Source of the DNA: BJGV01 sp003230615
GTDB taxonomy: Bacteria; Pseudomonadota; Gammaproteobacteria; Burkholderiales; Nitrosomonadaceae
Reading direction: 5' to 3'
Assembly (NCBI GenBank): GCA_963663215.1
Contig: OY760140.1
Location: forward strand, 1,860,001 to 1,924,000
DNA: 64,000 nucleotides
Shown here: piece after piece, positions 46,411 through 56,512 of the stretch
How the letters are laid out: every line of letters begins with the position of its first letter
Numbering within the stretch: the first letter of the stretch is position 1
The notes under the pieces: model-generated
What the model was told of the DNA's origin: nothing
What the model saw: the letters and a program-made list of their open reading frames with translations, nothing else
The model's database searches: none
Made by a program: the position numbers and the translations under genes

Positions 46411-46940
46411 CGTTATGGTTATGAAACTCTATCTTATTTTCAAGTTGATAAACATGCAGCGTACATCCTTGTTCATATCATTAACGGCATCTGAGATAAA
46501 ATGCTGTGATGCAGTTCATTATCCTAGCCAGACAGAGAACATAAGATTCAACTAGAAAAATTATTTGGCCGTTTCAACATCTTTTCTATCGCCGGTTTTT
46601 TCGTTTAACTTTTTGCACTACTTTCCAGTTTTATTTAGCTTCTTTCTGAGGCTAGATAAAATTTTATGGGGCTCTACTTTACGTGGTGCAGCACATGTGA
46701 CGAATAAAACATCTGCACAGAGCAATGCTGTTGAACTCGGAATTCTGTGAGAAAAATCACTATTACCTTTAAGCTTAAACTCTTGCAATTAACATCGCAA
46801 GAAAGTGTTATAAGGCTATATTCGTACTTGATACAAAGTAGTAGTTACTTGGCGTCAGAATCATACTTAGGCTATTGGGAGTAAGTAAATATAAAAGATT
46901 AGAATCAAAATAATCAATGACGCGAACCAAATAATATCAT
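46411..46940. other. A+T-rich intergenic region within island
   Basis: No gene with coding character is seen. The stretch separates the acetyltransferase promoter from the 3' end of the mechanosensitive channel pseudogene. The sharp composition change at about 46.9 kb marks a junction between cargo of different origin. Confidence 0.45.
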
Positions 46941-49550
46941 CTAGGTTAATTTAATTGTAAAGCAGCGTAATGATATACGCTCGACCCAGAAAAATAAGCG
47001 CATTCTAAAGCGGCCTAGCTCTGAAACGTGCTCAGTTGCCATCATCGTGACCTGAGGTTGAGTCGGGAGGCGACGACGAGCGGGTGTGGTGCCTAGGTTA
47101 GAAGCCGCGTTCTGACTCACGCTAACCAAGTGTAGATCGCGCTGCGGAAAGGGGACACCAATTCCTGTTTGTTTGAGCGCTTCCTGAATGGCAACGGCCA
47201 GAGCGCTGCGAGTCGATAAGCCCTCGTCGAAACTAACCCATGCCTGTAGCTTGAACTCGAGAGCGCTGTCGCCAAAGTTAATGAAGAAAGCACGGGACGG
47301 GGGGGTTGGAGAGCACCTTCGGATTTGCCTTTGCTACTCCGAGGAGCAGGTCGATTACGCTTTGAGCAGGCGTCCCGTACTCGACGCCGACGTCAAACTC
47401 CATGCGGCGGCAATTATCCGAGAGTGTCCAGTTCGTAACTTTTTCGGAAATGAGCATTGAGTTCGGTACAATAACCTCCGCTCCGTCGAACTTGCGGATT
47501 ACGCTGGCACGGATTCCGATGCGTTTCACTTCCCCCAGATGTCAGGCATCTCGACAATGTCCCCTACTCCAATCGGCCGCTCGAAGAGTAGGATCAGATC
47601 TGACACGAAGTTGTTTACTACGTTTTGAAGGCCGAAACCGATGCCCACGCCTAGGCCGCCCGCAATGATGCTGAGCTTCCCAAGCTCGATACCCGCCGCC
47701 GCTAGGGCGACAAAAAAGCCGAGTAAAATCAGCGTATACCTTACGACGCCGGCGATGGCCTGTGGCACGCCTCGACCAGTACGTACTCTTGTGAACACAT
47801 CTTCCTGGAGAACAAAGTTTACAAAACGTGCGAGCAGAATGGAGAACCAGACGATGAGAACAAACACTATTATGTCGCTCGCTAATACGGAGAGGGTACC
47901 AACAGAGGCACTTGCGCTGAGCGTTTGGGTGATGCTATTTATCACGGGATCGATACCGAGTGGCTTGACCAGAAGCACAACCCATAGGCCTACGGCAAGC
48001 ACCCTTATCAACCACTCGAGCCGCCGACGGATAAGTTGTCGATGCTGTGAGATTATGCGCAGGAGTCGGAGAGGCCAGAAGAAAAGGGCAAGTATCACCA
48101 GGCTCTGGAAGACCATGAGATAGTCAAAAACACCAATGATTAGAAAGCCGCCTTGCAGGATGCTGGTGCCAAGCACTATGGCGAAATCGACCCATCCGAT
48201 CAGTGCGGCGAAGATCGCGAGCACCAGGGCGGGGGCTACCACGCGTATCGCAGGATCGAGCAGCCGAAGGAATGGAGCTTGTGGCAGTTGTATAGGGATC
48301 TTCTCGATGCGCCAACGCAGAAACCAGAACAGGAAACCGAGCGCTCCGACCATCTCCACTAGGAAGGCGATGCGCTGAAGTGTGGGCATCTCCAGGTAGA
48401 CGAGGGAAAATACGAGAAAGAAGAAGATCATAAGCCCCCAGATTAGGGGGATCGCAGCGGGTACTACAAAACGCCTGGCGATTGCCACAATACCCACAGC
48501 GGCAATCGCGACCTCAACGAAACCCGCGCGGTTCGTCAGCGATAGTACCGGCGTAGTGAGGTAGAGGGTAATTAGCAGGGCCATCGCCCAGGGAACCTCG
48601 AAAACTTTCATTACGTCTTGCAGGTCGTAGTGGCTCTCTGACTGCATTGTTCGGACGTGGTCACGGAGCCAACGCAGACCCAGGAGCAATAACACGAACA
48701 GCGGGAGTTGGATACCAAGAAGGGGGACCCGCTCGAGAGCACCCTCCTGTAGCTTCTGGAAGAAGTGCTGCGGCGTGGGTGTCTTCCATTCCTCGCGGAG
48801 CGACTCGCGAACCTGCGGGCTCCACAGTGGCGGCCAGTTGATCTCGAAGATTCCCTTAATCCGTGCCTCGCTTATACTTCGCATTTGCTCGAGGCTGGCT
48901 GCGAGCGCACTGCTCGGCTTAACCAGCCGGTCGCGCACGGCTAAAGTCTGGTCGCGCTGTTCGGTAATTATCGAGTGCACTTCCTCAATCCGACCGCGTA
49001 CCGCCGCAATGCGAGTTAGCGTCGTCTCGGTTGCGCCGTCTCGCCAGGCGACCTTGGACGTCTCTGCCCAAACCGCCTGGATCGTGTCGACCTGCTGAAG
49101 TGCTGTGTGAAACCTAACAAGTTGAATGTCGAGCTCCGTAATCCACGGCTGAAGACGCTCTAGTAACTTGCTATGTTTAGCTTCATGTTCCTGTAGAATG
49201 TAGGCATAAGGCTGATCCGCGAGAACTTTATCGGTTTTCACCACCCATGAATTGAGCTCTGGGATCACGAGATCGAGCTCGGAGTCGATGTGTTTGAGCC
49301 TCTGGCGGAAAGCATCTTTAGGTAGAAGTGAATTGAGTTTGGCGTCCGTCTTCACTGCGCCGTCCGATAGTACCTCCAACGGGATTGCCGGGACTGCCTG
49401 TGCCCCGGTCTTGGGGTCGGCGGGCACCTCGATTTCGGGTGTTTTGGGCGAGAGCACCTGCGCCGAGGCGATCGTTCCAGGAAACCAGACAACGACGGCA
49501 ATCAGACTAGCGAAGCATGCGAGACGTACTGATCTCTGAGACAGTTTCAT
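46941..49550 (-). pseudogene. mechanosensitive channel MscS, two frameshifts
   Basis: This is a large MscS-type channel with a signal peptide (MKLSQRSVRLACFASLIAVV), a periplasmic coiled-coil-rich domain, and about ten membrane helices. The MscS pore signature is GGLGVGIGFGLQNVVNNFVSD, followed by ILLFERPIGVGDIVEM. The frame breaks after DIWGK (near 47530), where a run of five G should be six. It breaks again after NPPVP (near 47305), where a run of seven C should be six. The remainder (FINFGDSALEFKLQAWVSFDEG to about 46941) completes the C-terminal domain. Both breaks lie in homopolymers, so sequencing error is a real alternative to decay. G+C is higher than in the neighbours. Confidence 0.85.
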
Positions 49551-49855
49551 AGGCCAGCATACGAATGTTACAGCATGGATAGATAGAAAATTTGATCGAT
49601 CTTTGATAGCGCCTTTCATTAAGCGAAATGCCTCTACATACGGGTGGAGAAGAGCCCTTCTCTTCTTTACCAAATCTATACTATACGCTCGTAACAGATC
49701 GAACAATATTAGATGGAAATCGATGAATAGATTCGACGCGAAGTGCCATGCATATCAGAATTTTATTCTTCATAACTTTCTCTAAATACTCGGTTAAAGT
49801 CAGTCAATAGATTGCAGGTTTATATATTTTTCACATAAAATAAGGAAATCCTTAG
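49551..49855. other. spacer between integrase and channel pseudogene
   Basis: No gene is supported in this 305-nt spacer. It would hold the channel gene's promoter and the integrase gene's 3' flank. I saw no strong hairpin. Confidence 0.4.
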
Positions 49856-51832
49856 TTAGGTGGCCCAACCTGTTTTTTTCTTCGTGACTCGTAAGCCACT
49901 ATGTGGGGTTGTCCGAAATTCATTTCGTGACTCTGAAACTATATTGGAGAATTGACGGAAAGTTATCGATTCGCGTATATCTCCAAAGTCATATTCGCAT
50001 TTCCACTTTGTGATGTCGTTGTCCATTTCAAGTAGATATGGGTGAAGATTTCGATCATCTAGCTCTGAGTAGAAGTGGGGCCAGAGCTCTTTTGCTATTT
50101 CTTTCTCATGTTCGCTGGAAATTGCCAACATGCTGATAATTTGATTTATTGCTATATTCTCGTTATAAACTTTACTAAGTGGTTTTCTTACCTTTTCAGG
50201 CTGTACTTTTTTGTATTTTTGTCCATAGAGTATGTCAGCAGCAGTTTCTTTGCCCTGTAGTATCGCCAATCCTGCTTGCTTATCCTGTTTGCCGAGCTTA
50301 GTTGCGTATTTAAGCACCCACAGCCGGTCAATATTATCAAGTGTTCTACCCGGAATTACACTAAATATTTCTGGTTTTTGATTGTTCAGATAACTCGGAT
50401 AGTCTGCGATATACTGTTGAATCTGATCGGGAGTATATCGATCAGTAGATCTATCACCTATCTGTAATTTAGACCGAATTTTCTTAAATTCTTTAATAAC
50501 TGGAGGGGGCATCCATACAGGAAGTGTCCCACGTATTCCGTCGTATGGTTCAGTATCTAATCTGGCTAGAATCGTAATTTCTTCAAGTGCACTTTTTGGT
50601 TGTTCAGTCTCTGGTATTTTGAAATCCGTTTTTCTTCTTAGCGATTGATTTTCAAGATCTTTGCGTGCGTCAGCCTTTAGTTTTGCAGCCGCCATCATCG
50701 CGCTTGTCGCGGTGTTCACGCTATCGCGAACCGGATCAAGATCAATGCGGGCATAGATTGCCGTTGTAGATTGGTTTTTGTGGTTGAGGCTTTTTCCAAT
50801 AATTGCCAATGATGCCCCGGTTTTAGCTTGCCAACTTCCCAAGGTGCGCCGTAGGTCATGGATGCGTAGATCATCAATGCCAGCACGTTCTAGAATGCGC
50901 TTCCAGCCTTTCTTGGGCTCAATTAGATGACCACTACTACCATTACCAGGAAAAACGAATGTAGTGGGTTCTGATGGTTTCCTATTGTGTAATAGGTCCA
51001 CAGCTTCGGGCGATAATGTAACGGTTTGCGGAGTGCCGCTTTTTGTTTCCTTGATGCGCCCTTCTGCTCGCTCAAGATTCACATCCGCCCACTGCATTGC
51101 GAGTACGTTGGCACGTCGCGCACCCGTTAACAGGGATAACAGAAAATAATCTCGCATAGCGGCGTTTTGTTCATCAGCCAAGGCTTTAAAGAATTTTGGG
51201 AGCTCGTCGCTTTGAATAAATCGATCGCGTGATTGCTCAGGAAATTTCTTAATGCCATGCGCAGCATTTTCTCCTTTCCATATTCTCCACTCGTTAATTG
51301 CTTTGTTATACATGACATGTAACAGCTTTAAGGCGATATTGGCTGTCACTATACCTTTGTCGCGACCTAGTTTTTTGTGTAGCCGGTCCACTTCTTCATG
51401 CTTAATCGAGGACAGCTTACGCTTTCCCCATTGGGATAAATATAGACGGTAATTAGCTCTTGGTTTGTCCGGTCTCTTGTTAAAAGTAGCTGTTCTTGCC
51501 ATGTACTCGTTGAATAGGTCGTCAAGCGTCATTTCTAGCTTGGACGTTCTTACAATATCCGCAAGGTTACTGCCCCCAGCGATAGCATGATTAATTTCAG
51601 CTGCCTTGTTCCTTGCTTGTTCGATAGTAAGAGCATTGCTGCGACCCAACAATATACGCTCAGGCTGCTTGCCTTTAATGCGCCGCTTAACGTAATAAGA
51701 TTTTGCGCCAGTTGCGGTGATGCGAATCTGTAACCCCAGTTGCTTTGTATCCCAATACTCAGTACGCATACCATCTTTAGGTATAGGCAAGGCTTCAATA
51801 GTTGCTTTGGTGAAATTGAATTTGTTGGCCAT
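49856..51832 (-). CDS. int: tyrosine integrase with a long C-terminal extension
   Basis: This site-specific recombinase should have integrated the island at tRNA-Arg. The N-terminal arm-binding DUF4102-like domain (about 1-95) and SAM-like domain (about 100-185) are followed by the catalytic domain with Arg239 (TGARRANVL), His325-x-x-Arg328 (IHDLRRT), His351 (LNHKNQSTT) and Tyr360 (AIYARID). P4-type integrases usually end about 25-50 residues past the Tyr; here about 270 more residues follow (to 658), with no recognised domain. The start is 161 nt from attR, and GGGGACAC octamers lie just upstream. All catalytic residues are present, so it is probably functional. Confidence 0.93.
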   Translation of the reverse strand: MANKFNFTKATIEALPIPKDGMRTEYWDTKQLGLQIRITATGAKSYYVKRRIKGKQPERILLGRSNALTIEQARNKAAEINHAIAGGSNLADIVRTSKLEMTLDDLFNEYMARTATFNKRPDKPRANYRLYLSQWGKRKLSSIKHEEVDRLHKKLGRDKGIVTANIALKLLHVMYNKAINEWRIWKGENAAHGIKKFPEQSRDRFIQSDELPKFFKALADEQNAAMRDYFLLSLLTGARRANVLAMQWADVNLERAEGRIKETKSGTPQTVTLSPEAVDLLHNRKPSEPTTFVFPGNGSSGHLIEPKKGWKRILERAGIDDLRIHDLRRTLGSWQAKTGASLAIIGKSLNHKNQSTTAIYARIDLDPVRDSVNTATSAMMAAAKLKADARKDLENQSLRRKTDFKIPETEQPKSALEEITILARLDTEPYDGIRGTLPVWMPPPVIKEFKKIRSKLQIGDRSTDRYTPDQIQQYIADYPSYLNNQKPEIFSVIPGRTLDNIDRLWVLKYATKLGKQDKQAGLAILQGKETAADILYGQKYKKVQPEKVRKPLSKVYNENIAINQIISMLAISSEHEKEIAKELWPHFYSELDDRNLHPYLLEMDNDITKWKCEYDFGDIRESITFRQFSNIVSESRNEFRTTPHSGLRVTKKKTGWAT

Positions 51833-51850
51833 TTATACCTCATGCAGTTC

Positions 51851-51869
51851 GGGGACACACCGGGGACAC
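51851..51869 (+). repeat. paired octamers GGGGACAC upstream of int
   Basis: GGGGACAC is present at 51851-51858 and 51862-51869, with the same octamer, orientation and 11-nt period as at 43516. Probable integrase arm sites that also overlap the int promoter region. Confidence 0.6.
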
Positions 51870-51992
51870 GAATTATGTGTATTTATGGTAATTTCTGTGT
51901 CCACCATTAAGGTCACTATAGGCTAATAACGGCTTTATATATAGGTTTATTAAGATTCATTAAGGTACAGATATATTAAGACTTGGAAACTT

Positions 51993-52043
51993 CTAAGGGG
52001 TAGGTCGTACGTTCGATTCGTACCCAGGGCGCCATTAAAACAA
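51993..52043 (+). repeat. attR: second copy of tRNA-Arg 3' end
   Basis: This 51-nt copy of the tRNA 3' end lacks the 5' half of the gene. Its T arm is GTACG-TTCGATT-CGTAC against GCACG/CGTGC in the intact gene: a C-to-T and a G-to-A change that keep pairing. A third change (C to T) lies just before it. It comes from a once functional tRNA. Confidence 0.9.
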
Positions 52044-52080
52044 AAGGTTATACGATAAACTACTCTGGTTATTATTGGTG

Positions 52081-52099
52081 GGGTTACACAAGGGTTACA
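52081..52099 (+). repeat. paired octamers GGGTTACA beyond attR
   Basis: GGGTTACA occurs at 52081-52088 and 52092-52099, again with 11-nt period and 38 nt from the att copy. Geometry matches attL, but the octamer differs, which suggests a second element with another integrase. Confidence 0.5.
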
Positions 52100-52152
52100 T
52101 TTCACAGGGCTTATAGCCTTTACTGGATAGCCTGCCAGCATGTCGTTTGCTG

Positions 52153-52958
52153 ATGACACTACAAGCATACATTGATGAAAGCAGTGACGAAAACGGTGTT
52201 TTTGTCTTGGCAGGTTGTATATCGGATGCCGAATCGTGGGCAGCTTTCACCAAGGAATGGGAAGGGGTGCTGAAATATGGAATACTAAACAAACACGGTA
52301 GATACCATTTCAAGATGTCAGACATGGCTTTAAATGAAGAAAGGATGTCCCGTGTGTCCCGCTATTCCTTAAAATTATTGAGAAGTATGTACTTGGATTT
52401 GTTTCGGCGAAGATAGATATATCTGAATTAAAGCGAGCATTGTCCCTAATTAGAATCACTAATATCCATATAAATTGGGGCGCACTGTCTAATCCCTATT
52501 ATGTAACCCTTAGATGTTTGCTTGATATGTTTCATTTAACTCGCGACCAGATAGCCGATGTGATTCCAATAGATGAGCAGATTAATTTCATTTTCGATTA
52601 CCGAGATGAGAAAAAAACTATTCTTTCTATTTGGGACGAGTATCTGCAAGCGAGACCCGGTGACGTTAAGAAGTACTATGGGGCTGCTCCTAGGTTTGAA
52701 GATGATGAAAAATTCCTGGCACTTCAGTCCGCAGATTTATGGGCTTGGTGGGTTCGAAAAAGGTACAACGAAGGAACCCCAGAGAGAATACTGGTAGGGG
52801 ATTTCTGCGAATTTAATCCAAAAGAAACGAGAAAGCATGTAAGAGTCGCAATGTCACTTAATGAAGAGCAGCTAGTGGATTTTATAAAATGTACACTACG
52901 TGGACAGATTAATACGGATCATATTGTATGTAATGTGAAATTTTCTTCGGCTCATTAG
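52153..52958 (+). pseudogene. DUF3800 protein, one frameshift
   Basis: DUF3800 proteins have an RNase H-like fold and often accompany mobile or defence DNA. The N-terminal part shows the hallmark AYIDESSDENGVFVLAGC with its DES motif. The C-terminal part has FIFDYRDEKK and ALQSADLWAWWVRKRY, another family signature. Between them the frame shifts once in TTAAAATTATT near 52370. In the corrected frame the text continues IIEKYVLGFVSAKIDISELKRALSLIR without a break. I use the ATG at 52153 rather than an in-frame TTG at 52147. It lies just beyond attR, probably as cargo of a second element. Confidence 0.75.
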
Positions 52959-53133
52959 ACTCCATTATGCGGTTATTTTTTAGATAATACTTATATTCAG
53001 CATGACTAGTCCTAGCGGTAGGTTCTCCATGACAAAGTTATGTTAGGGCAAGTGGGGGCGGGTACACCTAGTCTGGAACAATCCCATCCCATATCTATGT
53101 AGTACGCACCCTATTACCGGCACTGTATTAATT

Positions 53134-53463
53134 CTATTCCCTAGATTGTGCGTCAAACCAGGTTGCAAGATAATCAACTTCCCTTGATAGTTCAGCCTTC
53201 TGATCTAGGGAAAGTCTCTCAGCTTTGACAGTGTAAAGCCCGCGACCTAATGGGTCATCTAGTCCTAATCCATCAATTAACACCTCAAGTTTTCGCACAG
53301 ATTCCCTAGCTGCGTCGTCAAAGTCATACCGATTAATGTTATGTAAACCATGCGAACATTCGGCAAAGGCATCAACAATTGCTGTGGTGTCACCATTTGG
53401 ATGTGGAAGCATAAGATCCCTTCGCGCAGCGGCAAACTTCTCGCTTACATATGCGTATTTCAT
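53134..53463 (-). CDS. hypothetical protein, 109 residues
   Basis: I do not recognise a family. The start at 53463 (MKYAYVSEKFAAARRDLML) is supported by GGGGGA a few bases upstream; a longer frame to 53511 has no ribosome binding site. The protein is soluble and mainly helical in appearance, with acidic residues in FDDAARESVRKLEVLIDGL and LGLDDPLGRGLY. It is isolated between the DUF3800 pseudogene and the permease gene. Confidence 0.6.
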   Translation of the reverse strand: MKYAYVSEKFAAARRDLMLPHPNGDTTAIVDAFAECSHGLHNINRYDFDDAARESVRKLEVLIDGLGLDDPLGRGLYTVKAERLSLDQKAELSREVDYLATWFDAQSRE

Positions 53464-54024
53464 ATAGTCCCCCAACATAGAATATTGCTTTATGCATAGC
53501 ACATTACTCAAACCGACAAAACAATTCTGTGATAAAAATCACATGTGGATATTCGTTTTGGGTTGAAAGCAGACGTTTTAATATGCCGGTTTTTGGCATC
53601 CGAAACTTAATTTCTTTGAACAGCTTGGTCTCGGCGGAGATTTACTTAACAGGAGCTCGTTATTTACTAACGGCGGTTCCGGTCTCAAACAAATGTTTCG
53701 CAGTACTGCAGAAATTTTGATACCTGAATGTATTGAATCTTAAGGATTGCACAAGAAATAAGCTTTTATCTCAAATCTAAATGTCCACTTTGATTCAGCA
53801 AATAGTCACAAATGACCTAATAATATGCTTATGTCATATTTGTGTTATTATATTTAGATAAACAGCACATGGATACATTATGTCAGCCATTGCGGTACTA
53901 CATAAAGAAGAGATACTAAAGCGTGTTGCTAAAAGCGATAAGATTGCCGATATAGGTGGATCCTATGGTGTTTCTCATGCAGCTAAGTATGCGGATGGTC
54001 GTTTCCTTATCTTTAAAAGCTTCT
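53464..54024. other. intergenic region with a possible HTH gene fragment
   Basis: No intact gene is seen. On the plus strand, 53880 to about 53985 reads MSAIAVLHKEEILKRVAKSD followed by KIADIGGSYGVSHAA, which looks like the first part of a small phage-type helix-turn-helix protein. After that the frame loses any likeness and runs into the 3' end of the permease gene. It is probably a truncated remnant. Confidence 0.3.
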
Positions 54025-55092
54025 TTAAAATGTCGAATTGTCTGCATGAAGCCACGCTTCCATAAGTTTATAACTCACGGCCAGAACCACCGCACCGACG
54101 AACAATCCCAGAACACCAAAAGCAAGCAAGCCGCCAATAGCACCCAATAAAACAACAAGCATAGGGATATCTACACCCCGTCCCAAAAATAATGGTTTTA
54201 AAAAGCCATCGCTCATGCTTATCAGTACAGCGAGAACTGTAAAAACCGTGGCCGGAACGGTATCTAGTACACTGAATACATAAATACTTATTGGGCCCAG
54301 AATGAGTAAAGGTGACAACTGTACAGTGGCTAGGATCAACGCAAACAACGCCCACAGTCCCGGCATAGGAACATTGAAAATAATTAACAATATGGCTGAC
54401 GCAAGGGCTTGAATCAGGGCAATGCCCAAGATGCCCTGAACCACTGATCGGATGGTTCCGATGGTCAGGTTGATAAAGTCTTCTGCATTATCTCCAACCA
54501 GTCTTTTCGCAAATTCTTTTGATGTTTTTGCACCCATGTCAGCTTTAGCAAGTAGTACGCCAGCTATGATAATGGAAACAATAAATTGTAGAAATGTTAA
54601 ACCAATACTTGTCAATGTTTTAAGCAGCCAACCTATAAATCCTTTAACCTCTTCACTGTGCTGTCCATCATATTTCGACAACAATTCCAGCAAATTATTT
54701 GAGGCCTCGCTCCAGATAATGTAAAGATTCTCGCCTATCAATGGCCATTCATTTACGTTTTCTGTTGGAGGTGGAATCGTAAGTCTGCCTTCTTCAAATG
54801 CCCTTAGCAAATTCTGATAACCGGATGCAGATGATTCGGCCAGCATTAACGAAGGTATGATGATGACTATTAACCCCGCAAGTGTGAATAACACGGCCGT
54901 TAGTGATTTTTTATTACCCAGTGCGTTTACAGACTTCTTAAACAACGGAAACTGGGCTATGGCTATAATAACCCCCCAAATAAGTATAATCATAAACGGA
55001 GCGAGGATCATGAAACTGGCTGCCACAAGCAATATGAGGAAGCCGATGCGAATTAAAAGCTCGATGCTTCTGTTGTCATTTATATCTTTCAT
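54025..55092 (-). CDS. AI-2E family transporter (PerM/YdiK-like)
   Basis: This inner-membrane protein of the AI-2E exporter superfamily has 355 residues and about eight hydrophobic segments. Family features are the early GVIIAIAQFPLFKK, the middle amphipathic region before LLKTLTSIGLTFLQFIVSII, and the late PGLWALFALILATVQLSPLL and ISMSDGFLKPLFLGRGVDIPMLVVLLGAIGGLLAFGVLGLFVG. Substrates vary in the family, including autoinducer-2 and Na+/H+ exchange, and cannot be told here. Two surface-adhesin-E-like genes lie upstream on the same strand. Confidence 0.9.
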   Translation of the reverse strand: MKDINDNRSIELLIRIGFLILLVAASFMILAPFMIILIWGVIIAIAQFPLFKKSVNALGNKKSLTAVLFTLAGLIVIIIPSLMLAESSASGYQNLLRAFEEGRLTIPPPTENVNEWPLIGENLYIIWSEASNNLLELLSKYDGQHSEEVKGFIGWLLKTLTSIGLTFLQFIVSIIIAGVLLAKADMGAKTSKEFAKRLVGDNAEDFINLTIGTIRSVVQGILGIALIQALASAILLIIFNVPMPGLWALFALILATVQLSPLLILGPISIYVFSVLDTVPATVFTVLAVLISMSDGFLKPLFLGRGVDIPMLVVLLGAIGGLLAFGVLGLFVGAVVLAVSYKLMEAWLHADNSTF

Positions 55093-55124
55093 TACGCGCT
55101 CATTTTATTTTATTTTCCATTCCA

Positions 55125-55562
55125 CTATGAAAGAGTCTCACTGGGGAAGGTTCGTGGCAGTTTGGGATGGAAACCACAAGCAAATGCCAACACAGCGCCG
55201 CCTACACTATCTGGCGGAACTAATTCCCAGTCATCGCGTACATTGCGGATAAAGACTGTTTCGCCATCAGTCATGTGTACAGAGTGGGCAGATAGAAAAA
55301 GTTGTCGCATTTGTTTTTTCTCGCAATCAAATTCCTCTTTATGCCTCGCTGATATGATACCGAGTTCCCTAACCCTATAGTAGTCATACATAACCCACAT
55401 TTTTACTCTGTTACCTGTTTTTCGAATAGAGGCAGGATCAGCATAGGTGATAAAGCCGTCTGCTTTTTCTTCTTCTTTCTTGGTTTCAGTAACATAAACC
55501 CACTCCGCCATCGCATTGCTGCTTACAATAGACAGCATTAAAGTTAACAGTAGTTTTTTCAC
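55125..55562 (-). CDS. surface-adhesin protein E-like periplasmic protein
   Basis: The 145-residue product has a signal peptide (MKKLLLTLMLSIVSSNAMA) and a single surface-adhesin-E domain. Typical elements are ITYADPASIRKTGNRVKMWVMYDY, the EFDC and FACGF Cys residues that should form a disulfide, and a Trp-rich end of the motif WELVPPDS. It is a diverged paralogue of the next gene upstream. The function of this family in environmental bacteria is not established. Confidence 0.8.
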   Translation of the reverse strand: MKKLLLTLMLSIVSSNAMAEWVYVTETKKEEEKADGFITYADPASIRKTGNRVKMWVMYDYYRVRELGIISARHKEEFDCEKKQMRQLFLSAHSVHMTDGETVFIRNVRDDWELVPPDSVGGAVLAFACGFHPKLPRTFPSETLS

Positions 55563-55584
55563 GTTTTATTCGCCCATTTACCAG

Positions 55585-55995
55585 TCACTTTCTACAGGCT
55601 AATTGCAATGAAATTTTACTTATGCTCCCAGATGGGACATGAACTTCACTAGCATCAATATTCATGTTGATCAGAGCTACTTCACCTCTCCCCATATTTC
55701 CAGAGTGGACAGATAGAAAACGTATAATCACCCGGCCTTTCTTACAATCGTATTCATTCAATGCTATTGACGATAAACTCCAAACCCCAAGAGTGTCTCT
55801 CACACTATTGTAGTTATATAGACTCCACATTTTTGCCTTATCACCTGACTTGCGAATAGATGTGGGATCAACGTAGAAGGTAGTTCCACTATCGTCGCTA
55901 ACGCCAATCTCAAACCACGCCGCAGCATTGGGAATTTCACGATAAGCTGCACAACTGCTAATTACAGCTAGTATCATCAGAGTAGCTTTATACAT
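55585..55995 (-). CDS. surface-adhesin protein E-like lipoprotein
   Basis: The 136-residue paralogue of the neighbouring gene starts with a hydrophobic leader and a lipobox-like VISSC, so it may be a lipoprotein. The domain shows FYVDPTSIRKSGDKAKMWSLYNY, EYDCKKGRVIIRFLSVHSG and the late LQLACRK with the second Cys. A further, decayed relative may exist on the minus strand at about 61.53-61.66 kb. Confidence 0.78.
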   Translation of the reverse strand: MYKATLMILAVISSCAAYREIPNAAAWFEIGVSDDSGTTFYVDPTSIRKSGDKAKMWSLYNYNSVRDTLGVWSLSSIALNEYDCKKGRVIIRFLSVHSGNMGRGEVALINMNIDASEVHVPSGSISKISLQLACRK

Positions 55996-56063
55996 TGCAA
56001 ATTCCTTTATCCATCAGCTCATCCCATTACACATAACAAAGCCATGTCGTTGGGATGTCGGAT

Positions 56064-56294
56064 TCATTGTTTTTGATCCTGTCCCTTCGGTATGCCCTTG
56101 AAAACACGCACGACCCAGCCAATTATCCACGTAAACGCCAAAATGAATAGGAGTCCACCAAACGCTACACTAGCGAACGCAATTGGGTCACCTTGCATAC
56201 CTTCGTTCAGGGCTTTAATAATCCAACCAATTATCCAAATGGAAGCTACTAATTTTGAAAACCAACGCGCCACCTCAAAAATATTTATTACCAT
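56064..56294 (-). CDS. small membrane protein, two helices
   Basis: I recognise no family. The 76-residue product has two hydrophobic segments, each containing a WIIGW motif (SIWIIGWIIKAL and FTWIIGWVVRVF), and a charged C-terminus. The repeat of WIIGW suggests an internal duplication or helix packing motif. Its promoter would lie in the divergent spacer toward the next gene. Confidence 0.5.
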   Translation of the reverse strand: MVINIFEVARWFSKLVASIWIIGWIIKALNEGMQGDPIAFASVAFGGLLFILAFTWIIGWVVRVFKGIPKGQDQKQ

Positions 56295-56512
56295 TACTTA
56301 CTCGCTTGTTTGCAGATCTGTCTATACATAGACAATACTCGCAGTATAGACCAGGGGATTTTATTGACGCCAGCTACGCAGATAAATCGAATCATCTACT
56401 CATTACTGATATGCACACTTCAGGTAATAGCGCGTTGGTAATCATCTCCTCGATTTAAAATTGCGCCGGCATCACTCATAAATGGTCATGAGCTAGGCTA
56501 AGGCAGGGTAAA

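Larger units (their letters stand above)
43431..52043. mobile_element. genomic island in tRNA-Arg, about 8.6 kb
   Basis: The island is bounded by direct copies of the tRNA 3' end and carries its own tyrosine integrase next to the right copy. Cargo is a deacetylase, two acetyltransferase-like genes and a broken mechanosensitive channel, all on the minus strand. Base composition varies: the channel pseudogene is visibly richer in G+C than the A+T-rich deacetylase and integrase genes, so the cargo came from more than one source. Octamer pairs near both ends look like integrase arm sites. No conjugation genes are present. Confidence 0.85.
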
